This document shows, piece by piece, positions 1 through 7,189 of a stretch of DNA of 64,000 nucleotides. Position 1 is the first letter of the stretch; every line of letters begins with the position of its first letter. The notes below the pieces were generated by a model. It had not been told where the DNA came from and did no database searches. It saw nothing but the letters and a program-made list of their open reading frames with translations. Made by a program: the position numbers and the translations under genes. The DNA comes from Microbacterium sp. TNHR37B (GTDB taxonomy: Bacteria > Actinomycetota > Actinomycetes > Actinomycetales > Microbacteriaceae): the NCBI RefSeq assembly GCF_001620065.1, contig NZ_LQGV01000003.1, positions 930,001 to 994,000 of the forward strand, in the 5' to 3' direction.

Positions 1-1
1 C

Positions 2-325
2 CTCGTCCTGTTCATCGTCGCGCCGACCTTCCCGATCGCGCTCGTGGGCGTCGCCCTGTGGGGGGCCGGTGCATCGCTCGGGTTCCCGCTCGGCATGTCG
101 GCGGCCGCCGACGATCCGCAGAAGGCCGCCGCCTCGGTGTCGGCCGCCGCGACGATCGGCTACCTCGCGTTCCTCTGCGGACCTCCGGTCCTCGGCTGGA
201 TCAGCCACCAGATCGGCATCCTGTCGACGTTGTGGATCATCGTCGGGCTCATCGTCATGTCGGGTTTGGCCTCGGGCGCCGCCAAGCCGATCGCCGGATC
301 GAAGATCGGCACCGGACACCACTGA
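2..325 (+). CDS. MFS transporter, C-terminal part (gene starts before the window)
   Basis: This is the last 107 codons of a membrane transporter whose start lies outside the window. The open frame runs from base 2 to a TGA at 325. It contains at least three hydrophobic segments separated by short loops, including a GASLGFPLGMS stretch and a PPVLGWISHQIG loop typical of the last helices of major facilitator superfamily carriers. The short hydrophilic tail ends GTGHH. Substrate cannot be judged from this part. It is followed after 21 bases by the native nucS start, which has its own promoter. Confidence 0.75.
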   Translation, partial: LVLFIVAPTFPIALVGVALWGAGASLGFPLGMSAAADDPQKAAASVSAAATIGYLAFLCGPPVLGWISHQIGILSTLWIIVGLIVMSGLASGAAKPIAGSKIGTGHH

Positions 326-334
326 GGCGGTGGG

Positions 335-340
335 TAGGCT
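335..340 (+). promoter_or_regulatory. -10 box of native nucS (leaderless)
   Basis: TAGGCT lies exactly six bases before the GTG at 347, so transcription should begin at the start codon. The same TAGGNT-N6-start layout is repeated ahead of the second nucS copy and several other genes in the window. No clear -35 box was seen. Confidence 0.5.
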
Positions 341-510
341 CGACGGGTGCGTCTCGTCATCGCCCGCTGCTCCGTCGACTACACCGGTCGGCTCAACGCC
401 CACCTGCCCCTGGCCACCCGCCTGCTGGTGCACAAGGGCGACGGGTCGCTGCTCGTCCACTCCGACGGCGGCTCGTACAAGCCGCTCAACTGGATGAGCC
501 CGGTTTTAGA

Positions 511-537
511 CCTCGGCGCGAATGTCGTGCGCCGAGG
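511..537. repeat. Perfect hairpin at the left junction of the nucS insertion
   Basis: CCTCGGCGC and GCGCCGAGG form a perfect 9-bp stem around a 9-base loop. It begins nine bases after the last base with nucS homology and is preceded by GGTTTTAGA. No U-tract follows on either strand in the right orientation, so it does not look like an intrinsic terminator. It may mark the end of the inserted DNA. Confidence 0.55.
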
Positions 538-579
538 AGTTGCCTATCTTCGGACCCGCCCGCTCCTCAGGACCGTGGG

Positions 580-585
580 TAGGTT
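580..585 (+). promoter_or_regulatory. -10 box of the second nucS copy (leaderless)
   Basis: TAGGTT sits six bases before the ATG at 592, inside a GTGGGTAGG context also found before the native start (331-339). The promoter region therefore seems to have come along with the second copy. Confidence 0.5.
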
Positions 586-591
586 GGCCAG

Positions 592-1287
592 ATGAGACTC
601 GTCATCGCTCGCTGTTCGGTGGACTACACGGGCCGGCTCAACGCACACCTGCCTCTCGCCACCCGTCTCATCCTTCTCAAGGCCGACGGGTCAGTTCTCG
701 TCCACAGCGATGCGCTCAGTTACAAGCCATTGAATTGGATGTCGCCGCCATGCAACGTCTCGGTGCAGGAGCCGTCTGACGAGGCTGCGTCCGCTGGTGT
801 GAGCGAGCAGTGGCGCGTCAGCCACGCCAAGAACGGCGACGCGTTACTCATCAACATCTTCGAGGTGCTGCACGACTCCTCCCACGACCTCGGCACTGAC
901 CCCGGCCTTATCAAGGACGGAGTGGAATCCGACCTGCAACGACTCCTAGCAGAGCAGGTGGAACTTGTCGGGGACGGATTATCGCTCGTCCGGCGCGAGT
1001 ACCCCACCGCCATCGGCCCTGTGGACCTGCTCCTGCGCGCCCCTGACGGCGGCACCATCGCTATCGAGGTCAAGCGTCGAGGCGACATCGACGGAGTGGA
1101 GCAGCTGACGCGCTACCTAGATCTCCTCAACCGAGATCCCCACCTCGCACCGGTCACCGGCGTGTTGGCCGCACAGGAGATCAAACCCCAGGCGAAGGTG
1201 CTCGCCGGAGACCGCGGCATCCGAACCCTCACGCTCGACTACGCCGCGATGAAGGGGATCGAGTCTGGAGCTCCGACCCTGTTCTGA
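592..1287 (+). CDS. nucS: Endonuclease NucS (EndoMS), complete copy within the inserted segment
   Basis: 231 residues, full length for NucS, the enzyme of the MutS-independent actinobacterial mismatch-repair pathway. It cuts both strands at mismatches such as G/T. An N-terminal DNA-binding/dimerisation domain (about 1-110) is followed by a RecB-like nuclease domain with D145 in GPVDLLL and E159-x-K161 in IEVKRR. The C-terminus ends GAPTLF, which fits the sliding-clamp-binding tail of this family. The start is the ATG at 592, leaderless and overlapping the stop of the native fragment. By eye it is roughly 70% identical to the 3' fragment at 3395-3976 and uses more AT-rich codons, so it is a diverged homologue and not a recent duplication. 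It lies directly upstream of the R-M genes. It is probably the functional nucS of this strain. Confidence 0.93.
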   Translation: MRLVIARCSVDYTGRLNAHLPLATRLILLKADGSVLVHSDALSYKPLNWMSPPCNVSVQEPSDEAASAGVSEQWRVSHAKNGDALLINIFEVLHDSSHDLGTDPGLIKDGVESDLQRLLAEQVELVGDGLSLVRREYPTAIGPVDLLLRAPDGGTIAIEVKRRGDIDGVEQLTRYLDLLNRDPHLAPVTGVLAAQEIKPQAKVLAGDRGIRTLTLDYAAMKGIESGAPTLF

Positions 1288-1314
1288 GGGTGCTCCTTCA
1301 GCCGCCGCACTGAC

Positions 1315-1323
1315 CTGTGGATA
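1315..1323 (-). other. Isolated DnaA-box match upstream of the methyltransferase
   Basis: TGTGGATAA is the complement of the consensus DnaA box TTATCCACA. It stands alone between nucS and the methyltransferase gene. Chance occurrence is possible, and no DnaA-dependent role is shown. Confidence 0.3.
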
Positions 1324-1384
1324 AGTCCCATGCGTGTCAGGGGTGCGCGTCATGGTGAGAGGCATCCAACTGAGGAGGCCGCTC

Positions 1385-2326
1385 ATGAGCACACGCACGA
1401 CACGCCCAAGGAAAAGATCCTATGACGGAATATTAGATCTTTTCGACTACGATGAAGCCATGCCCGCCACCATCGACATGCCCGCGTCGCTCTCAAACAT
1501 TCCACCACTCCCATCTGTCGAAGGCGGCTTCAAGACGGTACTTGCCGATCCCCCATGGAGGTTCGCCAATCGCACGGGCAAGGTGGCTCCGGAGCACCGG
1601 AGGCTTGACCGCTACGGCACCATGGATCTGGAGGAGATCAAGGCACTCCCAGTCGGCGAGGCCACGGCCCCAGATGCCCATCTCTACCTCTGGGTGCCGA
1701 ACGCTCTCCTCCTCGAGGGTATCGAGGTGCTCCAGGCCTGGGGCTTTCGCTATGTGAGCAACATCATCTGGGCAAAACGTCGCAAGGACGGCGGCCCTGA
1801 TGGCCGCGGCGTCGGGTTCTACTTCCGGAATGTGACTGAACCCATCCTCTTTGGCGTCAAGGGTTCCATGCGAACACTTGCCCCGGCGCGTTCGACTGTG
1901 AACATGATCGAGACTCGCAAGCGGGAGCACAGCCGCAAGCCGGATGAACAATACGACTTGATCGAGTCATGCTCTCCTGGCCCCTATCTCGAAATGTTCG
2001 CGCGCTATGCCCGGCCCGGCTGGAGCGCCTGGGGCAATGAATCAGCTGAGGACGTTGAGCCAAGAGGCAAGGTTCATCGCGGCTATGAAGGCGGCAAGAT
2101 TGAGGAGTTTCCCACGCTTGAACCCAACGAGCGGATGAGCGGCTGGCTCGCAGAGCGCGTCGCTGGCATTCTCGTCGAAGAGTATGAAGCCGGGGCGTCT
2201 GTCCAGCAGCTCTCCATCTCTTCTGGCTACTCAATCACTCGCGTACGTGCGCTCCTCACAAAGGGCGGTGTGGAGTTCCGCGGCCGGGGCCGCCCCCGAA
2301 AAGAGCCAGAGGCCGTGAGTGCGTAG
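1385..2326 (+). CDS. MT-A70 family adenine DNA methyltransferase of a type II R-M system
   Basis: 313 residues from the ATG at 1385, chosen because GAGGAGG lies six bases upstream (1372-1378). An in-frame ATG at 1460 is an alternative. The MT-A70 core starts at about residue 50 with the catalytic motif LADPPWRF (D55-P-P-W58), the signature of N6-adenine methyltransferases. After about residue 245 comes a helix-turn-helix-like segment (SVQQLSISSGYSITRVRALL) and a basic GRGRPRK tail resembling an AT-hook. This suggests DNA-binding or autoregulatory ability beyond the catalytic core. The gene faces a BglII-like endonuclease gene across 10 bp, so protection of self DNA is the expected role. Recognition sequence is not known from sequence alone. 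Confidence 0.9.
   Translation: MSTRTTRPRKRSYDGILDLFDYDEAMPATIDMPASLSNIPPLPSVEGGFKTVLADPPWRFANRTGKVAPEHRRLDRYGTMDLEEIKALPVGEATAPDAHLYLWVPNALLLEGIEVLQAWGFRYVSNIIWAKRRKDGGPDGRGVGFYFRNVTEPILFGVKGSMRTLAPARSTVNMIETRKREHSRKPDEQYDLIESCSPGPYLEMFARYARPGWSAWGNESAEDVEPRGKVHRGYEGGKIEEFPTLEPNERMSGWLAERVAGILVEEYEAGASVQQLSISSGYSITRVRALLTKGGVEFRGRGRPRKEPEAVSA
1411..1444. promoter_or_regulatory. 9-bp inverted repeat with GATC cores at the methyltransferase start
   Basis: GAAAAGATC (1411-1419) and GATCTTTTC (1436-1444) are perfect inverted copies 16 bases apart. The right arm completes an AGATCT site (1435-1440) and the left an AGATCC. It lies between the two possible start codons (1385 and 1460), so it is either early coding sequence or an operator just ahead of the gene. 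Confidence 0.5.
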
Positions 2327-2336
2327 GTGGGCCTGA

Positions 2337-3245
2337 CTAGTCCTCGTCCGAGTTGGCGTTCTTCTCTTCATTCACCGGAGGCATGAGATCTCTCGCTTCA
2401 GAAACCATCTGATCGTGGACGGGCTTCGCGTCCTTCCAGCGCGAGTATGACTTCCTCCAGTTCGACTTAAACTCCTCGGCCTTCTCCAGGGCGTCCTTGG
2501 TCCGGACTGCCAATTGCACGCCTTGGATACGCTCAGGCTCAATGCCGATGAGCAGGAGAGGACACTCTCCGCCGCCGCCGAGATTCACCTTTGGGATGAG
2601 CTTGTCCCAATGTGTCGTGGACTGGCCGTACTTGAAGCCACCGTCCTTGCTCCGGACGGTGGGACCGATAAGCGCCTGCAGCCCCGGACCACGAGTGATG
2701 ATGACGCCGACAGCGATAGCGCCCTCATGATGGAGCGCCTGAAAGTTGATCAGGTCTCGGTCGTAGAACGGATCCTTGTTATTCCACTCCATCTCAACGG
2801 CAATACCCGGGATCGGCGCATCCAACGTCCCTCTGCCGAACATGTCGATCTCGTGGCCACGGGTGCGCGTCGTGCGGAGTGTCGTCCCATCGAGCGCGAT
2901 GGACTTGCTGATCGTGATGTTCTGCTTACCCCAGATACGTTGACCGCCTTCCGCGGTCATAGCTTCCAACGAGTCGTCAAAGCGCTTGACGAAGACGGTG
3001 CGGCCGCCGCCGCCTGAACGAAGCTCATCCAGGGTCGGCGCGAAGTTGTCGAGCGCCTTCTCAAGGTCGCGAGCACGGTCAGAAAAGGACTCTCTGAGGA
3101 TCACGTCGGCGTAGCGGGTTGCACCATACACATAACCTGTGGGCCAGTTGTCCGTCGACAACTCGCGCACAGCACCTGCGAGATCAACGACGTCGTCTTC
3201 AAGGACCTCGCCCTGTTCCTGCTCCTGCTCCTGCTCCTGCTCCAT
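2337..3245 (-). CDS. BglII-like type II restriction endonuclease
   Basis: 302 residues, convergent with the methyltransferase and separated from it by 10 bp. The central block [19 protein letters not shown] (about residues 150-170), preceded by [11 protein letters not shown], resembles the active-site region of the BglII/BstYI endonuclease family. Those enzymes cut AGATCT or RGATCY. The N-terminus is an unusual EQ repeat encoded by tandem GAGCAG units (3214-3242). A TAAGCT -10-like box on the minus strand (3254-3259) would start the mRNA almost at the ATG. Family membership rests on motif recall. The cut site is inferred only loosely, from the family and from the GATC inverted repeat near the methyltransferase. 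Confidence 0.85.
   Translation of the reverse strand: MEQEQEQEQEQGEVLEDDVVDLAGAVRELSTDNWPTGYVYGATRYADVILRESFSDRARDLEKALDNFAPTLDELRSGGGGRTVFVKRFDDSLEAMTAEGGQRIWGKQNITISKSIALDGTTLRTTRTRGHEIDMFGRGTLDAPIPGIAVEMEWNNKDPFYDRDLINFQALHHEGAIAVGVIITRGPGLQALIGPTVRSKDGGFKYGQSTTHWDKLIPKVNLGGGGECPLLLIGIEPERIQGVQLAVRTKDALEKAEEFKSNWRKSYSRWKDAKPVHDQMVSEARDLMPPVNEEKNANSDED
3214..3242 (-). repeat. Hexanucleotide tandem repeat encoding the (EQ)n N-terminus
   Basis: About five GAGCAG-type units directly follow the ATG of the restriction gene; the last unit is GAACAG. Copy-number change would alter the length of the EQ tract without shifting the frame. The purine-rich units can also act as Shine-Dalgarno-like sequence. 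Confidence 0.7.
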
Positions 3246-3290
3246 ACTGCGGAAGCTTACCGACGGCTAGCACGCATACTGTCACGCGTC

Positions 3291-3976
3291 TTCACCCACC
3301 TCCCCTCGCTCCCCGCCTCGTCACGCTCGAGGCGGACGGGATAATTGCGTTCCATCGAGACGTACAACACGCACCGCTCAACTGGATGAGCCCGCCGTGC
3401 ACGCTCACCGTCGAGACCCCGGATGAAGAGTCCGCGTCGGCGGGAGTGATCGAGCACTGGCGCGTCACGCACGCCAAGACCGGCGACGCGCTGCTCGTGC
3501 GGATCTACGAAGTGCTCCACGACTCGTCGCACGAGCTCGGCATCGATCCGGGCCTGCAGAAGGACGGAGTGGAGGCCGATCTGCAGCGGCTCCTCGCCGA
3601 GCAGGTCGAGGTGATCGGCGACCGACTCACCCTCGTCCGTCGCGAGTACCCCACCGCGATCGGTCCCGTCGACCTTCTGCTGCGCAACCCGGAGGCCCCT
3701 GTCACCGTGGAGCTGGCCTCGGCCGACGACGCCGCGGCCGCCCACGTCGCCGTCGAGGTCAAGCGCCGCGCCGGCATCGACGCGGTCGAGCAGCTCACCC
3801 GCTATCTCGAGCTCCTCAACCGCGACTCCCACCTGCGCCCGGTGCGGGGAGTGCTGGCCGCGCAGGCCTTCGCGCCCCAGGCGCGCACGCTCGCCACCGA
3901 TCGCGGGATCGCCTGCGTCGTCTTGGACTACGAGGCGATGAAGGGGACCGACAGCGGCCTCCCCACGCTCTTCTGA
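3291..3976 (+). pseudogene. nucS: nucS 3' fragment (interrupted native copy)
   Basis: Without any NucS N-terminus upstream, a NucS-like frame begins at about 3291 ([13 protein letters not shown], then PLNWMSPPC). It continues through the whole nuclease domain: GPVDLLL, the VEVKRR catalytic E-x-K and the C-terminal tail SGLPTLF. Relative to the complete copy it carries about 15 extra residues between the catalytic D and E-x-K ([19 protein letters not shown]). GC-rich codon use matches the genome. Bases 3374-3394 repeat 482-502 exactly and in the same frame. The stretch 3291-3373 differs from the equivalent part of the 5' fragment, so the right junction contains a different nucS allele or a decayed piece. 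No start codon with plausible signals was seen for this fragment. Confidence 0.85.
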
Positions 3977-4019
3977 CGGAGCCCTCCCCGCCGGCAGCGG
4001 GCGCCGACGCGCCCCTGGA

Positions 4020-4025
4020 TAGGCT
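4020..4025 (+). promoter_or_regulatory. -10 box of the HAD phosphatase gene (leaderless)
   Basis: TAGGCT lies exactly six bases before the ATG at 4032, predicting a leaderless transcript. Confidence 0.5.
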
Positions 4026-4031
4026 GGCGGT

Positions 4032-4712
4032 ATGACGATGAGATCTCCGTGGACGTGCATTCTCTGGGACGTCGACGGGACGATCGTCGACGCGTCGGAG
4101 GGCATCCTCCGGCGATTGACCCTCTGTCTCGAGCACTTCGGCTTCCCGGCGCCCACACGCGAAGAGCTCGTGCACTGGATCGGCCCGCCGATGTACGACT
4201 CCTTCCAGGCGAACGTCGGGATGACGGGCGCGCGGGCGGCCGAAGCCGTGGCCTATTACCGGCAGATCGGCAAGGCCGAGGGGTACACGAGCGGCGCCCG
4301 CCTGTACCCCGGGGTCGGTGAGCTGATCGAGGAGTTGTCCGCCGCGGGCGTGCCGCAGGGAACGGCGAGCTCCAAGCCCGAGAACCAGGTGCTGGCGCTC
4401 ATGGAGCACTTCGCGCTGGCGCCCCACCTCCAGGCGATCGTGGGCGCGACGCCCGACGAGCAGACTCTCGCCACGAAGTCCGCCATCGTCGCCGAGTCGC
4501 TCCGCCGTCTCGCGGCGGTCGGGGTCGACACCCGTCGCCCCGTCCTCATCGGCGACCGTCACCACGACATCGACGGCGGAGCCGACCAGGGTGTCCCCGT
4601 GATCTTCGTCACGTGGGGTTTCAGCTGGCCGCACGAGTCGGAGGGGGCCCAGGCCGTGGTGCACGACGTCGACGAGTTGCGCGCGCTGCTGCTGATCGAG
4701 GACGACGCCTGA
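4032..4712 (+). CDS. HAD-superfamily hydrolase, phosphoglycolate phosphatase-like
   Basis: 226 residues, the usual size for the Gph-like HAD group. Motif I is LWDVDGTIVDA with the nucleophile and acid/base aspartates. Motif II-III falls around SSKPENQ (lysine), and motif IV is IGDRHHDIDGG, which binds Mg2+. A helical cap lies between motif I and II. It is a cytosolic phosphatase of small phosphorylated metabolites. The exact substrate cannot be assigned; phosphoglycolate and pyrophosphate are typical for relatives. The start is the ATG at 4032, six bases after TAGGCT. The next gene begins two bases after its stop, so the two are translationally coupled. Confidence 0.88.
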   Translation: MTMRSPWTCILWDVDGTIVDASEGILRRLTLCLEHFGFPAPTREELVHWIGPPMYDSFQANVGMTGARAAEAVAYYRQIGKAEGYTSGARLYPGVGELIEELSAAGVPQGTASSKPENQVLALMEHFALAPHLQAIVGATPDEQTLATKSAIVAESLRRLAAVGVDTRRPVLIGDRHHDIDGGADQGVPVIFVTWGFSWPHESEGAQAVVHDVDELRALLLIEDDA

Positions 4713-4714
4713 CC

Positions 4715-5977
4715 ATGACCCTGGAGGAGATCGTCCGCTGGCTCGTGCCGGCTGTCGTCGTCTTCGGGGTCGCCGGCATCGGCGCCGGCACGCTGGTCTG
4801 GTCGCTGCGTCGGGCCCGCCGAGGACCCCGGGCCCGCGCCCGCGCCGAGGCGGAGCGCGCGCGGGCGGGTGTCGCCCTCGTCGCTCTCGACGACGCGGTC
4901 GAGGAGCTCGAGCTGGAGGTCGCCCTCTCCGGCGCGCTCTACGACGGCACGGCGCCGGCGGCGCTGCGCCGCGCGCGCCTCACCGCGCAGCGCATCCGCG
5001 ACGAGGCGTTCGAGCGGCTGCGCGACCTCGCTCCCGACGCCCATCCCGAGGAGGTGCGCCGCCTCGCTCTGTCGCTCCACGGACGTACGTCGCAGGCCAC
5101 GGCGCAGATCGCGGCGGCACGTCAGGAGCATGCCCAGTGGATGTCGACGAACCAGTCCGCCGGAGAACAGGTGGCGCGGGCGCGCACGCGGCTCGAGGCG
5201 CTGCGTGCGGAAGCCGGTGACGTCGACGCGCTCGTGACCGAGGTCGCCGGACGTTTCGATCCCGAGGAGGTGGCCGACGCAGAGCGCGCCGCCGCCGAGG
5301 TGACGGCCGCGCTGGCCGAGGCCACGAGCCTCCTCGCCGCCGCGGAGGAGGCGGCCCAGGACCCCACGCGCTCCGCCCTGACGGCGCTCGGCCGCGCGGA
5401 GCGGCAACTCCGTCGGGGACAGCAGGCCGCCCGCGCTCTCGAAGAACGACACCGCGCCCTCCTTGACGCGGCCCAGGGCGTGACGGGGGAGATCGAGGCG
5501 GCCCGCGAGGCGCTGCGCCAGGCCGAGTCGCTGCGCGCGCAGGCGGAGCCGGAGGATGCAGAGCGGCTGGGACGGGAACTGCGGGCCGTGGCCGACGCCG
5601 TCGATGCCCTCGAGCCCCGGGCGGCGCGTCGTCCCACGGCGACCGTCACCGCGCTCGCTCGGCTGAGAGACCGCCTCGACCTCGCGATCGGCGATGCCCG
5701 CACCGCGCAACAGCGCCTCCGGGGTGCGCGGTCCGCCCTCCCGGGAACGGTGGCGGCCGCCCGCACGGCCGTGGCCCACGCGGAGGCGGTCGCCGGGCAC
5801 GCCGGCGCGGACGCACGCGTGCGGCTCGCGGCGGCGCAGCACGAACTGGCCGCCTCACGCTCCGCGCACGATCCCGTCGATGCGCTCGACGCCGCCCGCC
5901 GCGCGATGCGTCACGCCGAAGACGCCGCTGCGCTCGCGGCCTACGAGCGGCAGACCGGACGAGCGACGGCCGACTGA
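4715..5977 (+). CDS. Membrane-anchored coiled-coil protein of unknown function
   Basis: 420 residues. One N-terminal transmembrane helix (about residues 9-29, VPAVVVFGVAGIGAGTLVW) is followed by basic residues. About 380 residues of Ala/Arg/Glu-rich sequence with heptad-like spacing follow, indicating long coiled coils on the cytoplasmic side. No enzymatic motif was recognised. The ATG at 4715 was chosen because it follows the upstream stop by two bases and gives the membrane anchor. Similar Ala/Glu-rich membrane proteins are common in actinobacteria. The neighbouring HAD gene gives no strong functional hint. Confidence 0.75.
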   Translation: MTLEEIVRWLVPAVVVFGVAGIGAGTLVWSLRRARRGPRARARAEAERARAGVALVALDDAVEELELEVALSGALYDGTAPAALRRARLTAQRIRDEAFERLRDLAPDAHPEEVRRLALSLHGRTSQATAQIAAARQEHAQWMSTNQSAGEQVARARTRLEALRAEAGDVDALVTEVAGRFDPEEVADAERAAAEVTAALAEATSLLAAAEEAAQDPTRSALTALGRAERQLRRGQQAARALEERHRALLDAAQGVTGEIEAAREALRQAESLRAQAEPEDAERLGRELRAVADAVDALEPRAARRPTATVTALARLRDRLDLAIGDARTAQQRLRGARSALPGTVAAARTAVAHAEAVAGHAGADARVRLAAAQHELAASRSAHDPVDALDAARRAMRHAEDAAALAAYERQTGRATAD

Positions 5978-5993
5978 GCGGACGCGTCCGCGC

Positions 5994-6200
5994 TCAGAGG
6001 GGGCGGATGTTCTCCGCCTGCAGACCCTTGGGACCCTGCGCGACGTCGAACTCGACGCGCTGGTTCTCCTCCAGCGAGCGGTAGCCGCTCGCCTCGATGG
6101 CCGTGTAGTGGGCGAAGACGTCGGCCCCACCCTCGTCGGGGGCGATGAAGCCGAATCCCTTCTCGGAGTTGAACCACTTGACGGTGCCGCTGCTGCTCAT
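5994..6200 (-). CDS. Cold-shock protein, CspA family
   Basis: 68 residues forming one complete cold-shock OB-fold. It has [19 protein letters not shown] with the RNP-1 motif KGFGFI, then DVFAHYTAI as RNP-2, and ends [10 protein letters not shown]. These proteins bind single-stranded RNA and DNA and act as RNA chaperones. The start is the ATG at 6198-6200. It is convergent with the upstream coiled-coil gene (16-bp gap) and has a long upstream region shared with the divergent GntR gene, as expected for a regulated 5' leader. Confidence 0.95.
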   Translation of the reverse strand: MSSSGTVKWFNSEKGFGFIAPDEGGADVFAHYTAIEASGYRSLEENQRVEFDVAQGPKGLQAENIRPL

Positions 6201-6547
6201 GATTGCCTTACTTGCTGCGCTACTCGGCGAAGGATGCACGCCGACGCCTCCACGGTAAACGGGAGGGTCGCCTCCCGCCCAGGGGCGTTTCAGATGGTGA
6301 CGAAAATGTTGCACGCGGTCGGCGGAGCCCGACACCATTCGACGCCCGGGCGTCACGCAGACGGCGCTCGCCCGGGCGTCGACGGATCCCCCCGGATAGG
6401 TCACGATGAAGCGTGACGGGCTCACTTTACTGCCGCCCACCCACCCGGGAACGTGAGGCCTTGATGAGAATCCGCCGAGAGGAGGGTATGGCTCGGCAGG
6501 GACCGCCGACGGGCCCGCTCGGGGACGAGACATACACTGTTGGCGAC
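6201..6547. other. 347-bp divergent region between cspA-like and GntR genes
   Basis: No credible gene. It holds a GGGAGG/CCTCCC hairpin (6261-6276) that would lie in the cold-shock mRNA leader. It also has a perfect 14-bp palindrome GACGCCCGGGCGTC (6341-6354), whose GCCCGGGCGTC half recurs at 6370-6380, 26 bp away, as operator pairs often do. A TACACT -10-like box (6533-6538) lies just before the GntR start. Confidence 0.45.
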
Positions 6548-7189
6548 ATGAGCGAGCCCCTCCCTCCCCTCGATCTGAGGAACGTCGCCATCTTGAGCGA
6601 CGAGGTCTACGAGACGATCGGAGCCGCGATCCTCGACGGCCGCCTGCAGCCGGGCCAGAAGCTTCGCGACGTCGAACTCGCCGCGCAGCTGGGCATCTCA
6701 CGCACGCCGGTACGGGAGGCCCTGCAGCGTCTGGAACGGTTCGGTCTCGTCGAGGTGGCCGCCGGTCGGTACACGCGTGTCACGGAACCGGACCGGCGCC
6801 TGCGGGAGGAGACCGCCGAACTGACGGCGCACCTCATGGGCGTCGCCCTGCGCCTGGCCCTGGCGGCCTGCGACGACGAAGCGCTCGCGGTGATCCTGGC
6901 CGACGCCGACATCGTGGTCGACGCCGCCTCGGTGGGCGACATCCCCACGCTGTTCGCCTCGTCGACGCGGATGTTCACGGCCGTCACCCGCGCGACCGGC
7001 AACTCGGTGTTCATCGGCCTCGTCCGCGAGGCGTCGCTGGCGATCCGGCGCAACCTCCGCGGCTGGGATGCGTTCCTCGAGGGACCGGTCGAGGGCATCG
7101 ACGGCTACACCGCCCTCCGGGCGTGCATCGCCGCCCGCGACGGCGACGGCGCGGAGCAGGCGCTGCGCCGGATCTACGGCTACGCCTGA
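6548..7189 (+). CDS. GntR family (FadR/FCD subgroup) transcriptional regulator
   Basis: 213 residues. The N-terminal winged helix (about 15-75) contains the GntR signature [19 protein letters not shown] and [13 protein letters not shown]. The C-terminal all-helical effector domain resembles FCD, which typically binds sugar acids or other carboxylates. The start is the ATG at 6548, ten bases after TACACT. It heads the hexuronate cluster and ends inside the 3' end of the convergent LacI gene (10-bp overlap). A role as a uronate-responsive repressor is inferred from context. Confidence 0.88.
   Translation: MSEPLPPLDLRNVAILSDEVYETIGAAILDGRLQPGQKLRDVELAAQLGISRTPVREALQRLERFGLVEVAAGRYTRVTEPDRRLREETAELTAHLMGVALRLALAACDDEALAVILADADIVVDAASVGDIPTLFASSTRMFTAVTRATGNSVFIGLVREASLAIRRNLRGWDAFLEGPVEGIDGYTALRACIAARDGDGAEQALRRIYGYA

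Larger units (their letters stand above)
347..595 (+). pseudogene. nucS: nucS 5' fragment (interrupted native copy)
   Basis: The first 52 codons (347-502) match the N-terminus of the mismatch-specific endonuclease NucS/Endo[18 protein letters not shown], then YKPLNWMSP. Homology stops abruptly at base 502, and the frame continues through unrelated residues to a TGA at 593-595. That stop overlaps the ATG of the complete nucS copy at 592. The fragment lacks the whole catalytic domain. The matching 3' part of the gene lies 2.9 kb away (3291-3976), and joining 347-502 to 3395-3976 gives an intact in-frame gene of about 245 residues. The reading as an interrupted native gene is inferred. Confidence 0.85.

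Noticed and set aside
511..537. Hairpin at the left nucS junction as a transcription terminator
   Set aside because: No U-run follows the stem in either direction, and the next promoter is only 40 bases away.
3119..3290. Start of the 3' nucS frame inside the restriction gene
   Set aside because: This part is the antisense of the endonuclease N-terminus (Pro/Ala repeat from the EQ codons) and has no NucS similarity.
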